DNA of 64,000 nt, from assembly GCA_031549725.1 (NCBI GenBank), contig JAVBPH010000028.1:1-64000 (forward strand), read 5' to 3'. Below the pieces are notes generated by a model. It had not been told where the DNA came from. It worked only from the letters and a program-made list of their open reading frames with translations, and ran no database searches. Of this stretch, positions 25,316 through 34,708 are shown piece after piece; the stretch's first letter is position 1; every line of letters begins with the position of its first letter. Both the position numbers and the translations under genes were made by a program. This stretch comes from UBA937 sp031549725 (GTDB lineage: Bacteria; Spirochaetota; Spirochaetia; Treponematales; Breznakiellaceae).

Positions 25316-26791
25316 ATGGCCTTGTCTGCATCGGCGGTGAGCCGGGTTACTGGTGTTGAATCAATATACCGTAATTTTAATACGGGAAGCGGGGCTTTCC
25401 TTCCCCAGCGGCTTGCGGTTATTGGAGTGGGGAATTCCGATATTGAGTATAGCGAAGATAAGTACGAGATTACCGGAAGCGCTTCCGATGTGGGATCCCG
25501 CTTTGGGTACGGAAGCCCTCTTCATCTTGCGGTTCGTCAGCTTCTTCCTGATGTAGGGGCCGGGGCTGCCTTTCCTATTACATTATATCCCCTGGCTCAT
25601 GCAGAAAATGCTGTAGCGGCACATGGGGCGATTGGCTGTTCCGGAACCGCCTCATCCGGCGGAAGCGGAGCTGTTTATATTGGCGGAATTGTGGCTGAAT
25701 TTGCTGTACAGAAAGGAGCCTCCGCTGCGGATATCCTTGCGTCAATTAAAGCGGCGATTGCCGGAAAACTTGAGATGCCGGTTATCGCCGGAACTATAAG
25801 CGGCGAGACTTCGCTTCCGTTTACTTCAAAATGGGCGGGAGAAACAGGAAATGAAATATCAATAGAACTTGATATTTCCATCGAAGGTATCACCTTTACC
25901 ATTACCGAAATGAGCGAAGGGGCTATTGATCCGGATGTTTCACCAGCGCTACAGAAGATTGGACCTGTTTGGGAGACCTTTGTACTCTCCTGTTTTTCCT
26001 GGGAGAAAACTGCGAGGCTTGATATATACCAGGCTTATGGTGAAGACCGCTGGGGTGTTCTGGAAAAGAAACCGCTTTTGGTCGCCCATGGCTGTACCGA
26101 TGATTACACGAGCAGGACGGAAATAAGCGACCTGCGGAAAAATGATTACATCAATTTTCTGATTCAGTCCACGGGAAGCCGGGAACTTTCCTTTGTCATC
26201 GCGGCAAAGGGGCTGGTGAATGACATTGTGACCACGGCTAATGCCAATCCGCCCTGTGGTTATCATGGATTGCTGACAGCCCTCCATGCTGGAAAGGATG
26301 AGGTCCAGGAAAATTACGCAACCAGGAACAATTCTTTTATTAAGGGCGCAAGCACTAATATTAAAAACGGTTCGGTGGCAGAGCTGAATGATATTATCAC
26401 CTTCTTTCATCCGGATGGCGAATCGATTCCTTCAAAACGTTATGTGGTTGACCTGGTCAAGCTTATGAATGTTACCTTCAATGTCCGGGCAATCATGGAA
26501 TCGGATGAACTAAAGGGGGCTCCGTTGGTGAGCGATGCTACGCCGACGGTAAATCCCCGGGCGGTTCAGCCGAAGACAATCCGCACGGCGATGATGAATC
26601 TTGCGGATTCCCTGGCCAGGCAGGCAATTATTCAGGAACCGGAATTTACCAAGAAAAACCTGCAAGTGGGCATTGACAGCCAGAATCCCAAGCGGATCAA
26701 CGTGGTGTTCCCGATTAAGCTTTCAGGAAATCTTGAAGTTTCTGATACAACTGTTTATTTCGGCTTTTATCTTGAAGCCGCAGCGGCGTAA
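25316..26791 (+). CDS. Contractile tail sheath protein
   Basis: 491 residues from the ATG at 25316 (AAGGAG upstream). It resembles Mu gpL-type sheaths: an N-terminal segment with VSRVTGVESIYRNFNTGSG, a central AYGEDRWGVLEKKPLLVAHG, and the conserved end with RTAMMNLADSLARQAIIQEP, then KRINVVFPIKLSGNLEV. It contracts to drive the tube through the envelope. Followed by the tube gene, it makes this a myovirus. Confidence 0.83.
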   Translation: MALSASAVSRVTGVESIYRNFNTGSGAFLPQRLAVIGVGNSDIEYSEDKYEITGSASDVGSRFGYGSPLHLAVRQLLPDVGAGAAFPITLYPLAHAENAVAAHGAIGCSGTASSGGSGAVYIGGIVAEFAVQKGASAADILASIKAAIAGKLEMPVIAGTISGETSLPFTSKWAGETGNEISIELDISIEGITFTITEMSEGAIDPDVSPALQKIGPVWETFVLSCFSWEKTARLDIYQAYGEDRWGVLEKKPLLVAHGCTDDYTSRTEISDLRKNDYINFLIQSTGSRELSFVIAAKGLVNDIVTTANANPPCGYHGLLTALHAGKDEVQENYATRNNSFIKGASTNIKNGSVAELNDIITFFHPDGESIPSKRYVVDLVKLMNVTFNVRAIMESDELKGAPLVSDATPTVNPRAVQPKTIRTAMMNLADSLARQAIIQEPEFTKKNLQVGIDSQNPKRINVVFPIKLSGNLEVSDTTVYFGFYLEAAAA

Positions 26792-26818
26792 TAAGCCGGT
26801 TTATAATGGAGGTTTTAC

Positions 26819-27196
26819 ATGGCAGCATCAGGGCCTATTGAATCGATAACACTGAGAGGACGCCGTTTCCCCGTCGATGGGGAGGACGCGGGAAATGTGT
26901 CGTTACCGGGAACCTCAAATGAGGTGAAGCCAAACGGAGATGGATCACTGCGGCTTGTAAAAGGCCGGGTAGCGGGGATGATTGAAAATCTCAATGCGCA
27001 GATAGATCATGAACGGCAGGACTTGGAATATCTGCACGAACTCCGGGATGGCGGAGATTTCTTTGATGTATCCCTTACCTACTGCGACGGGACTGTCTAT
27101 GCCGGTTCAATGCAGCTTACGGATGACATCAAAGAAGATACCAAGGAGGGAACCGCCGGTATTACCCTTACGGGTAATCTTGAGATGCAGGGATAA
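26819..27196 (+). CDS. Tail tube protein
   Basis: 125 residues. IESITLRGRRFPVDGEDAGN starts the beta-barrel of Mu gpM-like tubes; YCDGTVYAGSMQLTDDIKED and GTAGITLTGNLEMQG follow. The size and place between sheath and chaperones match the family. GGAGG lies upstream. Confidence 0.78.
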   Translation: MAASGPIESITLRGRRFPVDGEDAGNVSLPGTSNEVKPNGDGSLRLVKGRVAGMIENLNAQIDHERQDLEYLHELRDGGDFFDVSLTYCDGTVYAGSMQLTDDIKEDTKEGTAGITLTGNLEMQG

Positions 27197-27207
27197 AGGG
27201 GTATGGT

Positions 27208-27636
27208 ATGAATGATGAGAAAGAACAAAAAGAACTCCCCCTTGAGGAAAGGGAATTTATAGATTATTGCGAAGCGAATGATCTTGATTGTAACGAAGAC
27301 AATATGGATGAGGAAACCCTTGAGGATTTTCTTAAGATAAAAAAGCCCTTTATAAGAATGATAAAAAAAGGGCGTCTCGTTGTCGACGGAACATTACTCC
27401 GGTACAAGTTTTCGCAGTTTTCTCCTCCGGGTATTGCGGGATTGGAAGTTGAAATTAAACGTCCCTGGGGAAAATCAATGATGGCCATGGATGGAAATAA
27501 GGATACCCAGCAAATAAAAAAATTACAGTCCATTGTTTCAACTATGATAGGTAAAGAGGTTTCGTTTATTTCCACCCTTGATATTGAAGATTGGAAATTT
27601 TTGAGGGGTGTGGCAACACTTTTTTTAGCCGATTGA
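27208..27636 (+). CDS. Tail assembly chaperone, short form
   Basis: 142 residues, acidic N-terminus (EEREFIDYCEANDLDCNEDN). It is the equivalent of lambda gpG / Mu gp41: it binds the tape measure during tail assembly. Near its end, a T TTT TTA slippery heptamer (27621-27627) lets ribosomes shift to the -1 frame, which stays open to 27836. The zero-frame stop comes three codons after the site. Confidence 0.75.
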   Translation: MNDEKEQKELPLEEREFIDYCEANDLDCNEDNMDEETLEDFLKIKKPFIRMIKKGRLVVDGTLLRYKFSQFSPPGIAGLEVEIKRPWGKSMMAMDGNKDTQQIKKLQSIVSTMIGKEVSFISTLDIEDWKFLRGVATLFLAD

Positions 27637-27836
27637 TTTCCGAGGTTGCTTATGAGGGAAAGCGAACCAAAAAGTTAGGAATAGAATGGGTTTCATATCA
27701 GATGAGACAAATATATATGGATTATAATTTGCCAATTAATCCTTCGGAAATTACCCTGGATGAGGTTCGATTTTTTTATCTGCCGCTTATTGAAAATTTA
27801 TGCAAGATCCAAAAGGAAATGAAAAAGGGTGGGTAG
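27591..27836 (+). CDS. Tail assembly chaperone, -1 frame extension (GT/gp41'-like)
   Basis: This frame is most likely translated only after a -1 shift at 27621-27627. That would give a fusion of about 209 residues (140 from the zero frame, 69 from here: SRLISEVAYEGKRTKKLG to KEMKKGG). The internal ATG at 27591 has no Shine-Dalgarno. It ends 8 bp into the tape measure gene. The G/GT arrangement is conserved across long-tailed phages. Confidence 0.75.
   Translation: MEIFEGCGNTFFSRLISEVAYEGKRTKKLGIEWVSYQMRQIYMDYNLPINPSEITLDEVRFFYLPLIENLCKIQKEMKKGG
27621..27627 (+). promoter_or_regulatory. Programmed -1 ribosomal frameshift site
   Basis: The heptamer T-TTT-TTA is in register with the zero frame (codons CTT TTT TTA). 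Re-pairing one base back gives TTT TTT and continues AGC CGA TTG, the start of the extension. Confidence 0.7.
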
Positions 27837-29976
27837 TAGATACGCAATTGAGACAATATTTAGCCTCATCGACAATATTACGAAGCCGCTTGATAATATT
27901 GGACTTAAATCAGAAACGGTAAGCAGCGCACTTAAAGACGATTTTGTAAAAACTCAAAGACAGGTTAAAGATTTCGGTGCATCCGTAAAAAAATGGGGCG
28001 GACGGATGCTTGCCGCAGGGATTGTTGCCCTTGGGGTCGGCCTTGGAATTGCTGCCCATCAATTCATTGAATATGAGGCTGCGGTTACGGCAGCTACCGC
28101 GAAATTTAAGGACGTGGATGTTACATCCGCCGAATATGTTACTACCCTGGAGGCGATAGGGAAAACCGCCAGAGAAGTGGCGGCGATAACTGAGTTTACC
28201 GCTGTTGATACTGCCGGAGCCCTGGACAAGATGGCCATGGCGGGTTTAAGGAGCGACCAGGCTATGGCGCTTCTTATGGGTACTACCAATCTTGCCACGG
28301 CAACCACTACCGATTTAACTACCGCCGTTGATATTGTCACCGATTCTCTTGGTGCATTCGGACTTATGTCCGAGGATACGGAAATTCTAACCGGGAATAT
28401 GGACCGGCTTTCCGATGTTATCGCCAAAACCACTAATATGTTCAACACGGATATTGGCGGTTTTTTTGAATCGGCTACGAAAGGAGCAGCTACCTTTACC
28501 GCTGCTGGTCAATCGCTGGAGGATTTCTCTGCGATGGTCGGTGTCCTGGCCTCCAGTGGTATCAAGGGATCCGAAGCTGGAACACAGCTTCGTAATATGA
28601 TTCTGTCCCTTTCTGCACCATCAAGCACCGCCCAAGCAGCTCTTGATAGGCTTGGTATAAGTGTTTCAGATTCTTCAGGAAATTTCTTAAATATTATTGA
28701 TATCATTGAACAATTTGAAGATGCCTTTGGCGGTGCTGATGTAGCAAAGAAGTTTGCTGAACAGGTTGCCGGATTGGAAGATATTGAAGGCTTCAGTGTT
28801 GAAGAACAGATGGATCAAATATTTTCCGGCATGATGGGTACCAGCCAAAAAATGCAGGAATTAAATGATGTGTTTGGCAAGCGTACTGTTACGGGGATGC
28901 TGCTTCTTTTGGCTGAAGGTACAGATAAGCTTCGTGGTTTTTCAGGGGAATTGCAAAATGCCGCCGGGTCCGCCGAAGCGATTGCGGGAGCTATCCGGGG
29001 ATCAATAAAAAATCAGATTGAAGTATTAAAGTCTGGATTGACCGAGCTTGGGTTTAAGTTTGTTGAGGCGTTCCAGACACGGGGAAGCGCAGGTATTGTA
29101 ATGCTTACCGAGGCAGTGGCTAATTTTGATCCGACGGCGCTTATTTCATTTATGATTTCCGCCTTCGACAATATAGTCAGTCTTGTTTCCATGCTTTGGA
29201 AAATGAGGGATGTAATTCTTGCCTTGGTTATTGCCTGGGGGATTTACAAAGCTGTGATGATTGCTGCTGTGGTAATTGCTCCCATTATCGGAATGATTAA
29301 GGCTGTGCAGGCTCTAATGGTAGCCCAGCAAGGAATGAATGTAGTCCAGGCGATTTTCAACGTGCTTCTAAATGCGAACCCCATAGGGCTTATTATAACC
29401 GCATTGGGTGTTTTAATTCTGATAATTATTCAGGTTGTTAAACACTGGGATGAAATAAACGCGGTATTGAGTGAGCACACTGAAAAAGTTCTTGGTATCT
29501 TAACTATTATCACCGGCCCTCTGGGATTTCTTATATCAATGATAGTTGAGCTAAAAGAGAATTGGGGACTAGTTACGGAAGCCTTTAAGAGTGAAGGAAT
29601 CCTTGGCGGTTTAAAACGGCTGGGAGGTGTGTTGCTTTCGGGAATATTGATGCCTATTCAGGGGATACTTGAGGTTATTGCAAAAATTCCTGGGGTGGGA
29701 AAGTTTGCTGCAGCGGGTGTTGAAAAAATTGAGGGACTGCGAAATTCTCTGAAGGGACTTGATACTGTTACCATCGGAAACGATTCTTCGGAGGTTGAAT
29801 CAGAGAATCCAAGTACTCTTTCTCCGGTTACACCGGAGGAGCGGATGATGTACAGCCGGTCGGAATCGATTGACCGGACCGATGTATATCTACACACGGA
29901 AAAAGGTGTTTCCGCCCGATGGGGTGACAGCGGGCCGGGTCGGAATATGCAGCTTATCGAAACGGGGGCTAACTGA
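27829..29976 (+). CDS. Tail tape measure protein
   Basis: 715 residues from a GTG start. An N-terminal coiled coil is followed by a TP901/PhageMin-type core (AIGKTAREVAAITEFTAVDT, DKMAMAGLRSDQAMALLMG, ASSGIKGSEAGTQLRNMILS). Hydrophobic segments lie around 450-560 (VILALVIAWGIYKAVMIAAV; GLIITALGVLILIIIQVV). Its length sets the tail length; at about 0.15 nm per residue it implies roughly 100 nm. It directly follows the frameshifted chaperones. Confidence 0.88.
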   Translation: MGSRYAIETIFSLIDNITKPLDNIGLKSETVSSALKDDFVKTQRQVKDFGASVKKWGGRMLAAGIVALGVGLGIAAHQFIEYEAAVTAATAKFKDVDVTSAEYVTTLEAIGKTAREVAAITEFTAVDTAGALDKMAMAGLRSDQAMALLMGTTNLATATTTDLTTAVDIVTDSLGAFGLMSEDTEILTGNMDRLSDVIAKTTNMFNTDIGGFFESATKGAATFTAAGQSLEDFSAMVGVLASSGIKGSEAGTQLRNMILSLSAPSSTAQAALDRLGISVSDSSGNFLNIIDIIEQFEDAFGGADVAKKFAEQVAGLEDIEGFSVEEQMDQIFSGMMGTSQKMQELNDVFGKRTVTGMLLLLAEGTDKLRGFSGELQNAAGSAEAIAGAIRGSIKNQIEVLKSGLTELGFKFVEAFQTRGSAGIVMLTEAVANFDPTALISFMISAFDNIVSLVSMLWKMRDVILALVIAWGIYKAVMIAAVVIAPIIGMIKAVQALMVAQQGMNVVQAIFNVLLNANPIGLIITALGVLILIIIQVVKHWDEINAVLSEHTEKVLGILTIITGPLGFLISMIVELKENWGLVTEAFKSEGILGGLKRLGGVLLSGILMPIQGILEVIAKIPGVGKFAAAGVEKIEGLRNSLKGLDTVTIGNDSSEVESENPSTLSPVTPEERMMYSRSESIDRTDVYLHTEKGVSARWGDSGPGRNMQLIETGAN

Positions 29977-31244
29977 TGACCTGGCAGGATAGGATAAAGG
30001 ATGCAGTATATACCGCCCCCAGCGGGAGGTCCTTTACTTTCCTATATGAGGATATATCAAAGGATACGGACTTAAAAACAAGTACCTTTGTCTTTTCCGG
30101 AAAAAGCGGTGCTTACATCCAGTCCCATGGAAGAGCGGGGAGGCGCTTTCCGTTTACCTGTATTTTCTCGGGGGAGGACTGCATGGATGAGGCCGATGCC
30201 TTTGAGGATGCACTGGCTGAAAAGGGTTATGGAGAGCTGCAGCATCCGGTTTATGGGGTATTTAAGGTTGTTCCTACGGGTACTATAAAACGGCGGGATA
30301 ATCTGGTTACCGGATTAAATGAATCCATTGTGGAGACAGAGTTTTCCGAGACGATTACGGATGTGGATCTACCGGAATCGGAAGTGGCTGTTGATAGTGT
30401 TATCCAGGAAAATCTTGATACCTTTGAAGAGGTCTCCGCCCAGGAATTTGCGGACAATTTCTTTTTTGAAACCGCCGGGGAGGCGATTCAGGGACAAAAT
30501 GTGGTGAATGCCCAAGTCTATTTGACATCGCAGTCACTGGTGGAAATCGCAAAGCAGGAGCCATCGGCGTATTCAAAATTTCAAACTATTCTGAAATCTT
30601 TGGAAAACACGATTGATAACATTTTTCTGGAAAAGCTGAATGCCGGGCGGCAGATCCTCAATCTTCTTAAAACGCCATCAAGGATCCTTGTGTCGGCTAT
30701 GGTTAAAATTGACGGTTATCAACAATTAATCAACCAGCTAATTGGTCAATATTCGCGGGATCCGGTGGGGGTAAACAATATGCGTAATCAGTTCGCCTCA
30801 ACCCGGCTTAATTTGTTTGGGGCTTTGGCTGATCTTGCATCGGGAATTGCTCTGGCTTCGCTGTCTTCTTCCAGGGGCCGCCCGGCGGTTTTTTCATCCA
30901 GGGAAGAAGCAATCCTAGCTGCGGAAACCCTGGAATTGCTCCTGGAGCAGGCAAAGGAATTCCAGGATTCAAAAATATCCAAGGATATTTTTGTCGATAC
31001 CGACGGCGGTTACTCGGAGCTGCTTTCAATTGTATACGGGTCGGTTCAAATTATTATCAATGCTTCATTTTCGCTTCCTACAAGGAAAATTATTGTACTT
31101 GACCGGGACCGGCAGTTGATAGAATTGACTGCCGAGCTGTACGGTGATCTTGATAAAATAGATGATGTAATTTTGCAGAATAATCTGAATGCCGACGAGA
31201 TTGAAATTCTTTCTATGGGAACGGAGATCACCTATTATGTCTAG
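29976..31244 (+). CDS. DNA circularisation / tail protein (Mu gpN / gp43-like)
   Basis: 422 residues. The N-terminal ~100 (TWQDRIKDAVYTAPSGRSF, FPFTCIFSGEDCMDEADAFE, HPVYGVFKVVPTGTIKRRDN) match the DNA-circularisation N-domain of Mu-like tails. The remainder is helical. It is a baseplate/tail component delivered with the DNA. Its start overlaps the tape measure stop and its end overlaps the hub gene. Confidence 0.82.
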   Translation: MTWQDRIKDAVYTAPSGRSFTFLYEDISKDTDLKTSTFVFSGKSGAYIQSHGRAGRRFPFTCIFSGEDCMDEADAFEDALAEKGYGELQHPVYGVFKVVPTGTIKRRDNLVTGLNESIVETEFSETITDVDLPESEVAVDSVIQENLDTFEEVSAQEFADNFFFETAGEAIQGQNVVNAQVYLTSQSLVEIAKQEPSAYSKFQTILKSLENTIDNIFLEKLNAGRQILNLLKTPSRILVSAMVKIDGYQQLINQLIGQYSRDPVGVNNMRNQFASTRLNLFGALADLASGIALASLSSSRGRPAVFSSREEAILAAETLELLLEQAKEFQDSKISKDIFVDTDGGYSELLSIVYGSVQIIINASFSLPTRKIIVLDRDRQLIELTAELYGDLDKIDDVILQNNLNADEIEILSMGTEITYYV

Positions 31245-32517
31245 ATCTCATACTGTCCAGCAGGGTGACACTTTAAGTGCGATTGCCTCGCGGTATTATG
31301 GTATTCCCGCAAAATGGACGGACATCCGGGACGGGAACCCGCAGCTGCTGGGAAGAAAAACGGCTATTGATGGATCCCCGCTTATTTATCCCGGGGATGT
31401 GTTAATCATACCGGAAGAAAGTGAGCTTGCGCCGGAATTAAATACAAAAACGCCGATTCGATTATGTGATGATGTTCCGGATGACTTTTCCATCATGATT
31501 GATGGAAAAACTTTTTCTGCTTTTACCAATATTGAACTTTCGGAATCGATTGATTCATTTGATACCTTTACTTTAGGAGCGCCTTTCGATAATTCGGTAC
31601 AGGACCAGCGGGATGCTTTTTCTCCTTACACCTACAAGGGATGCGCTGTTTATTATGACCGGCATCTTGTTTTCAATGGTCAGCTTCTAACGCCAAATCC
31701 ATCGATAAACCCGGAATCAAGAAGCATCGCCCTTCAGGGGTATCCCTTGTGTGGGGTGCTTAATGATTGTGCCCTTCCGGACACGAAATATCCGCCGGAA
31801 TATAATGGCAAGCGGCTGACCCAAATTGCGCAGGATATGGCGGGACCCTTTGGCGTTAAAGTTGTTCTGGATGGTGATGAGGGGGCACCTTTCGATGAGG
31901 TATCCTATGAACCGGGAAACCAGATCCTTTCTTTCCTGTCAGAACTGGCTAAACAGCGGGGCTTACTTATAACCAATAATGAACAGGGGAACCTTCTTTT
32001 TTGGAACGCTAAGGACAGCAAGCCATCTGCGGTATTTCATGAGGAGGATATTTCGTTTATTTCCTGTGAGCCATCTTTTGACCCCCAGAAGTTTTACAGT
32101 CACATTACGGGATATTCAAAGACGGACAAAAATAGTAAGCATGAAAAATATACCTATGAAAATAAGTATTTGACCGGACGGGGCGTACTGCGCCCCCATT
32201 CTTTTGTAGTGCAGGATGGGGATGGGGCCGATTTGGAAAAAGCAGTTTTATCCTATACGGGGCGGATGTTTGGTTCTTCAGTATCATACAAGCTTACAAT
32301 TGCAGGGCATCGTGATGTTGATGGATTACTTTATAAGAAAAACACCTCTGTTTCCGTTTTATCCCCGGGAGCGATGATTTACCGGGAAACAAAACTTCTA
32401 ATTAAAAGGATTACCAGAAAAAGCGAAGGCGGATCCGGGGATGTTACAGTTTTTGATTTGGTCCTTCCCGGATCATACAGCGGGGAACTTCCGGGGGTTA
32501 TGCCATGGGAAGAATAG
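31237..32517 (+). CDS. Baseplate hub protein with N-terminal LysM (Mu gpP-like)
   Basis: 426 residues from the ATG at 31237. Residues 1-60 are a LysM domain (HTVQQGDTLSAIASRYYG ... YPGDVLIIPEE). The rest is the gpP/gp27-type hub fold (SIMIDGKTFSAFTNIELSES; LTQIAQDMAGPFGVKVVLDG). LysM binds glycan strands and may guide the tail through peptidoglycan. The start codon overlaps the previous stop by 8 bp. Confidence 0.82.
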   Translation: MSRSHTVQQGDTLSAIASRYYGIPAKWTDIRDGNPQLLGRKTAIDGSPLIYPGDVLIIPEESELAPELNTKTPIRLCDDVPDDFSIMIDGKTFSAFTNIELSESIDSFDTFTLGAPFDNSVQDQRDAFSPYTYKGCAVYYDRHLVFNGQLLTPNPSINPESRSIALQGYPLCGVLNDCALPDTKYPPEYNGKRLTQIAQDMAGPFGVKVVLDGDEGAPFDEVSYEPGNQILSFLSELAKQRGLLITNNEQGNLLFWNAKDSKPSAVFHEEDISFISCEPSFDPQKFYSHITGYSKTDKNSKHEKYTYENKYLTGRGVLRPHSFVVQDGDGADLEKAVLSYTGRMFGSSVSYKLTIAGHRDVDGLLYKKNTSVSVLSPGAMIYRETKLLIKRITRKSEGGSGDVTVFDLVLPGSYSGELPGVMPWEE

Positions 32518-33023
32518 GTATTATGTTGAGCATGGCTGCGGAGAAGTTCATCAGTTTAATTGTGGAGACCTATCTTGCAAATAATCAGACGGTGGATTTT
32601 TTTTCCGGGTCCGGAGATGATTCGCCGCCGCTTAAGGATGACCGCATTTTACTGGTCAGGGTTGACGGAACCGGCCGCTTTGCGGCCTGCTCGGTACTGA
32701 ATGTGTCCCAGGGGGCGAAGCCTGGGGAGAAGATTCTTTTTGCCCGTGATAAGAATGGAAATGTTGTTTCTATTTTGAAGATGCTCAATAATGGGAACAT
32801 TTCGCTGGATGCGGATGAAAAAATAAAGTTCCAGGGAGGAGGAAAAGCGGCCGCCAGAAAAGGGGATAAGATGACAAGCGGAATGATTGATGATCCTGTT
32901 TTCTGGACATGGATCAGCGCTGCGGGAGGTGTTTTATCGAGTCTGGGGGTTGCCGTTCCGATACCGACATCATTGACCGGAAAAATTACCGAAGGTTCCG
33001 GAAGCATTGAGCTGGGGGATTAA
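32505..33023 (+). CDS. Baseplate spike protein (Mu gp45 / P2 gpV-like)
   Basis: 172 residues. It starts inside the hub gene (13-bp overlap); later ATGs at 32523 and 32532 are also possible. An OB-like N-domain (DRILLVRVDGTGRFAACSVL) is followed by repeated beta segments (NGNVVSILKMLNNGNISLDA). A PAAR-like stretch with AARKGDKMTSGMI comes near the C-terminus, typical of membrane-piercing spikes. Confidence 0.75.
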   Translation: MGRIGIMLSMAAEKFISLIVETYLANNQTVDFFSGSGDDSPPLKDDRILLVRVDGTGRFAACSVLNVSQGAKPGEKILFARDKNGNVVSILKMLNNGNISLDADEKIKFQGGGKAAARKGDKMTSGMIDDPVFWTWISAAGGVLSSLGVAVPIPTSLTGKITEGSGSIELGD

Positions 33024-33024
33024 G

Positions 33025-33483
33025 ATGCTGGGTATTGATGTTTTTGAAGGTGACGTACTTTTAATTTCTACCCCGGACGGCGGGGATATTCAAATTTCGG
33101 ATGGACTGGTTCTTGCAGATAGAAAGTTTTCCACGGCGGTATATTTATCCCTTTTTGGCGGAAATAAGGATGATGATGGAAAGGTAAAAAACAAGCGGAC
33201 CTGGTGGGGTAATCTCATTGAAGGAACAAAGGAAAGCGAGAAGATGGTTTCCCGGTTTCAGAATATTATCACCGGGCTTCCCCTATCGACAAAGAATATC
33301 CGCCTCGCGGAACAGGCCGCTGTCCTTGATCTTGAGTGGATGAAAAACGAAGGAATCTGTGATGAAATTATTATCACGTCAAATATGCAGAATAAAAATA
33401 TTTTTATGGTTTCCATTCAGCTGCTGAAAGATAAAGCATTGATTTCTGAAACAGCTTTTCAGGCACAATGGGGGGACTTGTAA
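33025..33483 (+). CDS. Baseplate protein, Mu gp46-like
   Basis: 152 residues from the ATG at 33025. GDVLLISTPDGGDIQISDGL and LFGGNKDDDGKVKNKRTWWG, then GLPLSTKNIRLAEQAAVLDLEW, match the phage GP46 family in order and content. The place between spike and gp47-like wedge confirms it. Confidence 0.8.
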   Translation: MLGIDVFEGDVLLISTPDGGDIQISDGLVLADRKFSTAVYLSLFGGNKDDDGKVKNKRTWWGNLIEGTKESEKMVSRFQNIITGLPLSTKNIRLAEQAAVLDLEWMKNEGICDEIIITSNMQNKNIFMVSIQLLKDKALISETAFQAQWGDL

Positions 33484-33484
33484 T

Positions 33485-34708
33485 ATGGAATATGAAAATA
33501 AATCTATCAGTGAGATATACGGCCTTATTGTTGCGGGGCTGGAGCAGTCATTTAATACACGGTTTCGCTTACTTCCAAAAGCATTTATAACTGTGCTGGC
33601 AAAGGTTTTATCCGGCGTATTCATCATTCTATACAAACTCAATGGATGGTTTTTCCTACAGATATTTGTTAATTATGCTTATTTCGGGAATGTCACTGTA
33701 CAGGGAAAATCAATAAATCCCCTGGTGGAATGGGGCCGGTTGGTCGGTGTCGGGGATCCAGGTGAGGCAACGCAATGGCAGGGAGCGGCCGAGGTTGAGG
33801 TTGTTTCCGGGGGAACCTCATTGCTTTCCGGGACGCAGCTTCGGAGCAGTGTAACCGGAAAAATATATTTGATTGAAAATACGGTACTTCTTTCCGGAGT
33901 AACCGTATCTGTCCAGCTTCTGTGTACCGAAGCGGGGACGGCGGGAAATCTTGAAATAGGTGATGAATTACAATTTGTTAATCCTATTGGTACGGTTGGG
34001 AGAACCGCTATTGTAACATCGTTAGTGACTAAGGCTACCGATGCTGAAACGGAAGTGACATACCGGGAGCGGGTGAAAGCACGATTTAAGTCGCAGCCCC
34101 AGGGAGGCGCTCTTGCGGATTACCGGCGATGGGCAAGTGAAGTTCCTGGGGTTTATCAGACCTATATTTATACGGATGATGAAAGTCCTGCGGGGGTTAT
34201 TATTTATGTTGCTGGAGATCCTGATGTATATCCTGATCGGATTGTGCCTTCATCTGTTTTAAAAAAGGTAGGTGAGACATGTACCTATAATCCTGAAACA
34301 GGTATACAGGACAGGAAACCCATGGGGGCGGTATTGGATCCGGATTTTAATGAATCCTACAAGAATATTAGGGCTGTGGAAGTTTCGGACTTTGATGTTT
34401 ATGTTATAGGACTGATCGGTGTTGATTTAGCTGATTTTACTTCCCAGGCAAGGGCGAATGTGAAACTCTATTTCATGGACCGGGAGCCATATATCAGGGG
34501 GCTTTCAACGGACAATGATAAAAAAAATGTTATCACCAAGGTTAATGTGATCGGTATTCTGAATGAAGTTGCTATCGGACTAAAAAGCAGTTTTACTTCA
34601 GTGGACATAAAAAAAGATGGAGTTTTAATAGAAGATGCCGGATATACCCTCGGGAAAGGAGAATTGAGCGAACTTAACCACTTTTATATTAATGGAGTAG
34701 AAGTTTGA
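33485..34708 (+). CDS. Baseplate J-like wedge protein (Mu gp47-like)
   Basis: 407 residues. The N-terminal KSISEIYGLIVAGLEQSFNT, the central GTAGNLEIGDELQFVNPIGT and TEVTYRERVKARFKSQPQGG, and the following DYRRWASEVPGV motif are the hallmarks of the baseplate J family. It forms the wedge that carries fibres. It starts 1 bp after gp46 and overlaps the next gene by 4 bp. Confidence 0.9.
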   Translation: MEYENKSISEIYGLIVAGLEQSFNTRFRLLPKAFITVLAKVLSGVFIILYKLNGWFFLQIFVNYAYFGNVTVQGKSINPLVEWGRLVGVGDPGEATQWQGAAEVEVVSGGTSLLSGTQLRSSVTGKIYLIENTVLLSGVTVSVQLLCTEAGTAGNLEIGDELQFVNPIGTVGRTAIVTSLVTKATDAETEVTYRERVKARFKSQPQGGALADYRRWASEVPGVYQTYIYTDDESPAGVIIYVAGDPDVYPDRIVPSSVLKKVGETCTYNPETGIQDRKPMGAVLDPDFNESYKNIRAVEVSDFDVYVIGLIGVDLADFTSQARANVKLYFMDREPYIRGLSTDNDKKNVITKVNVIGILNEVAIGLKSSFTSVDIKKDGVLIEDAGYTLGKGELSELNHFYINGVEV

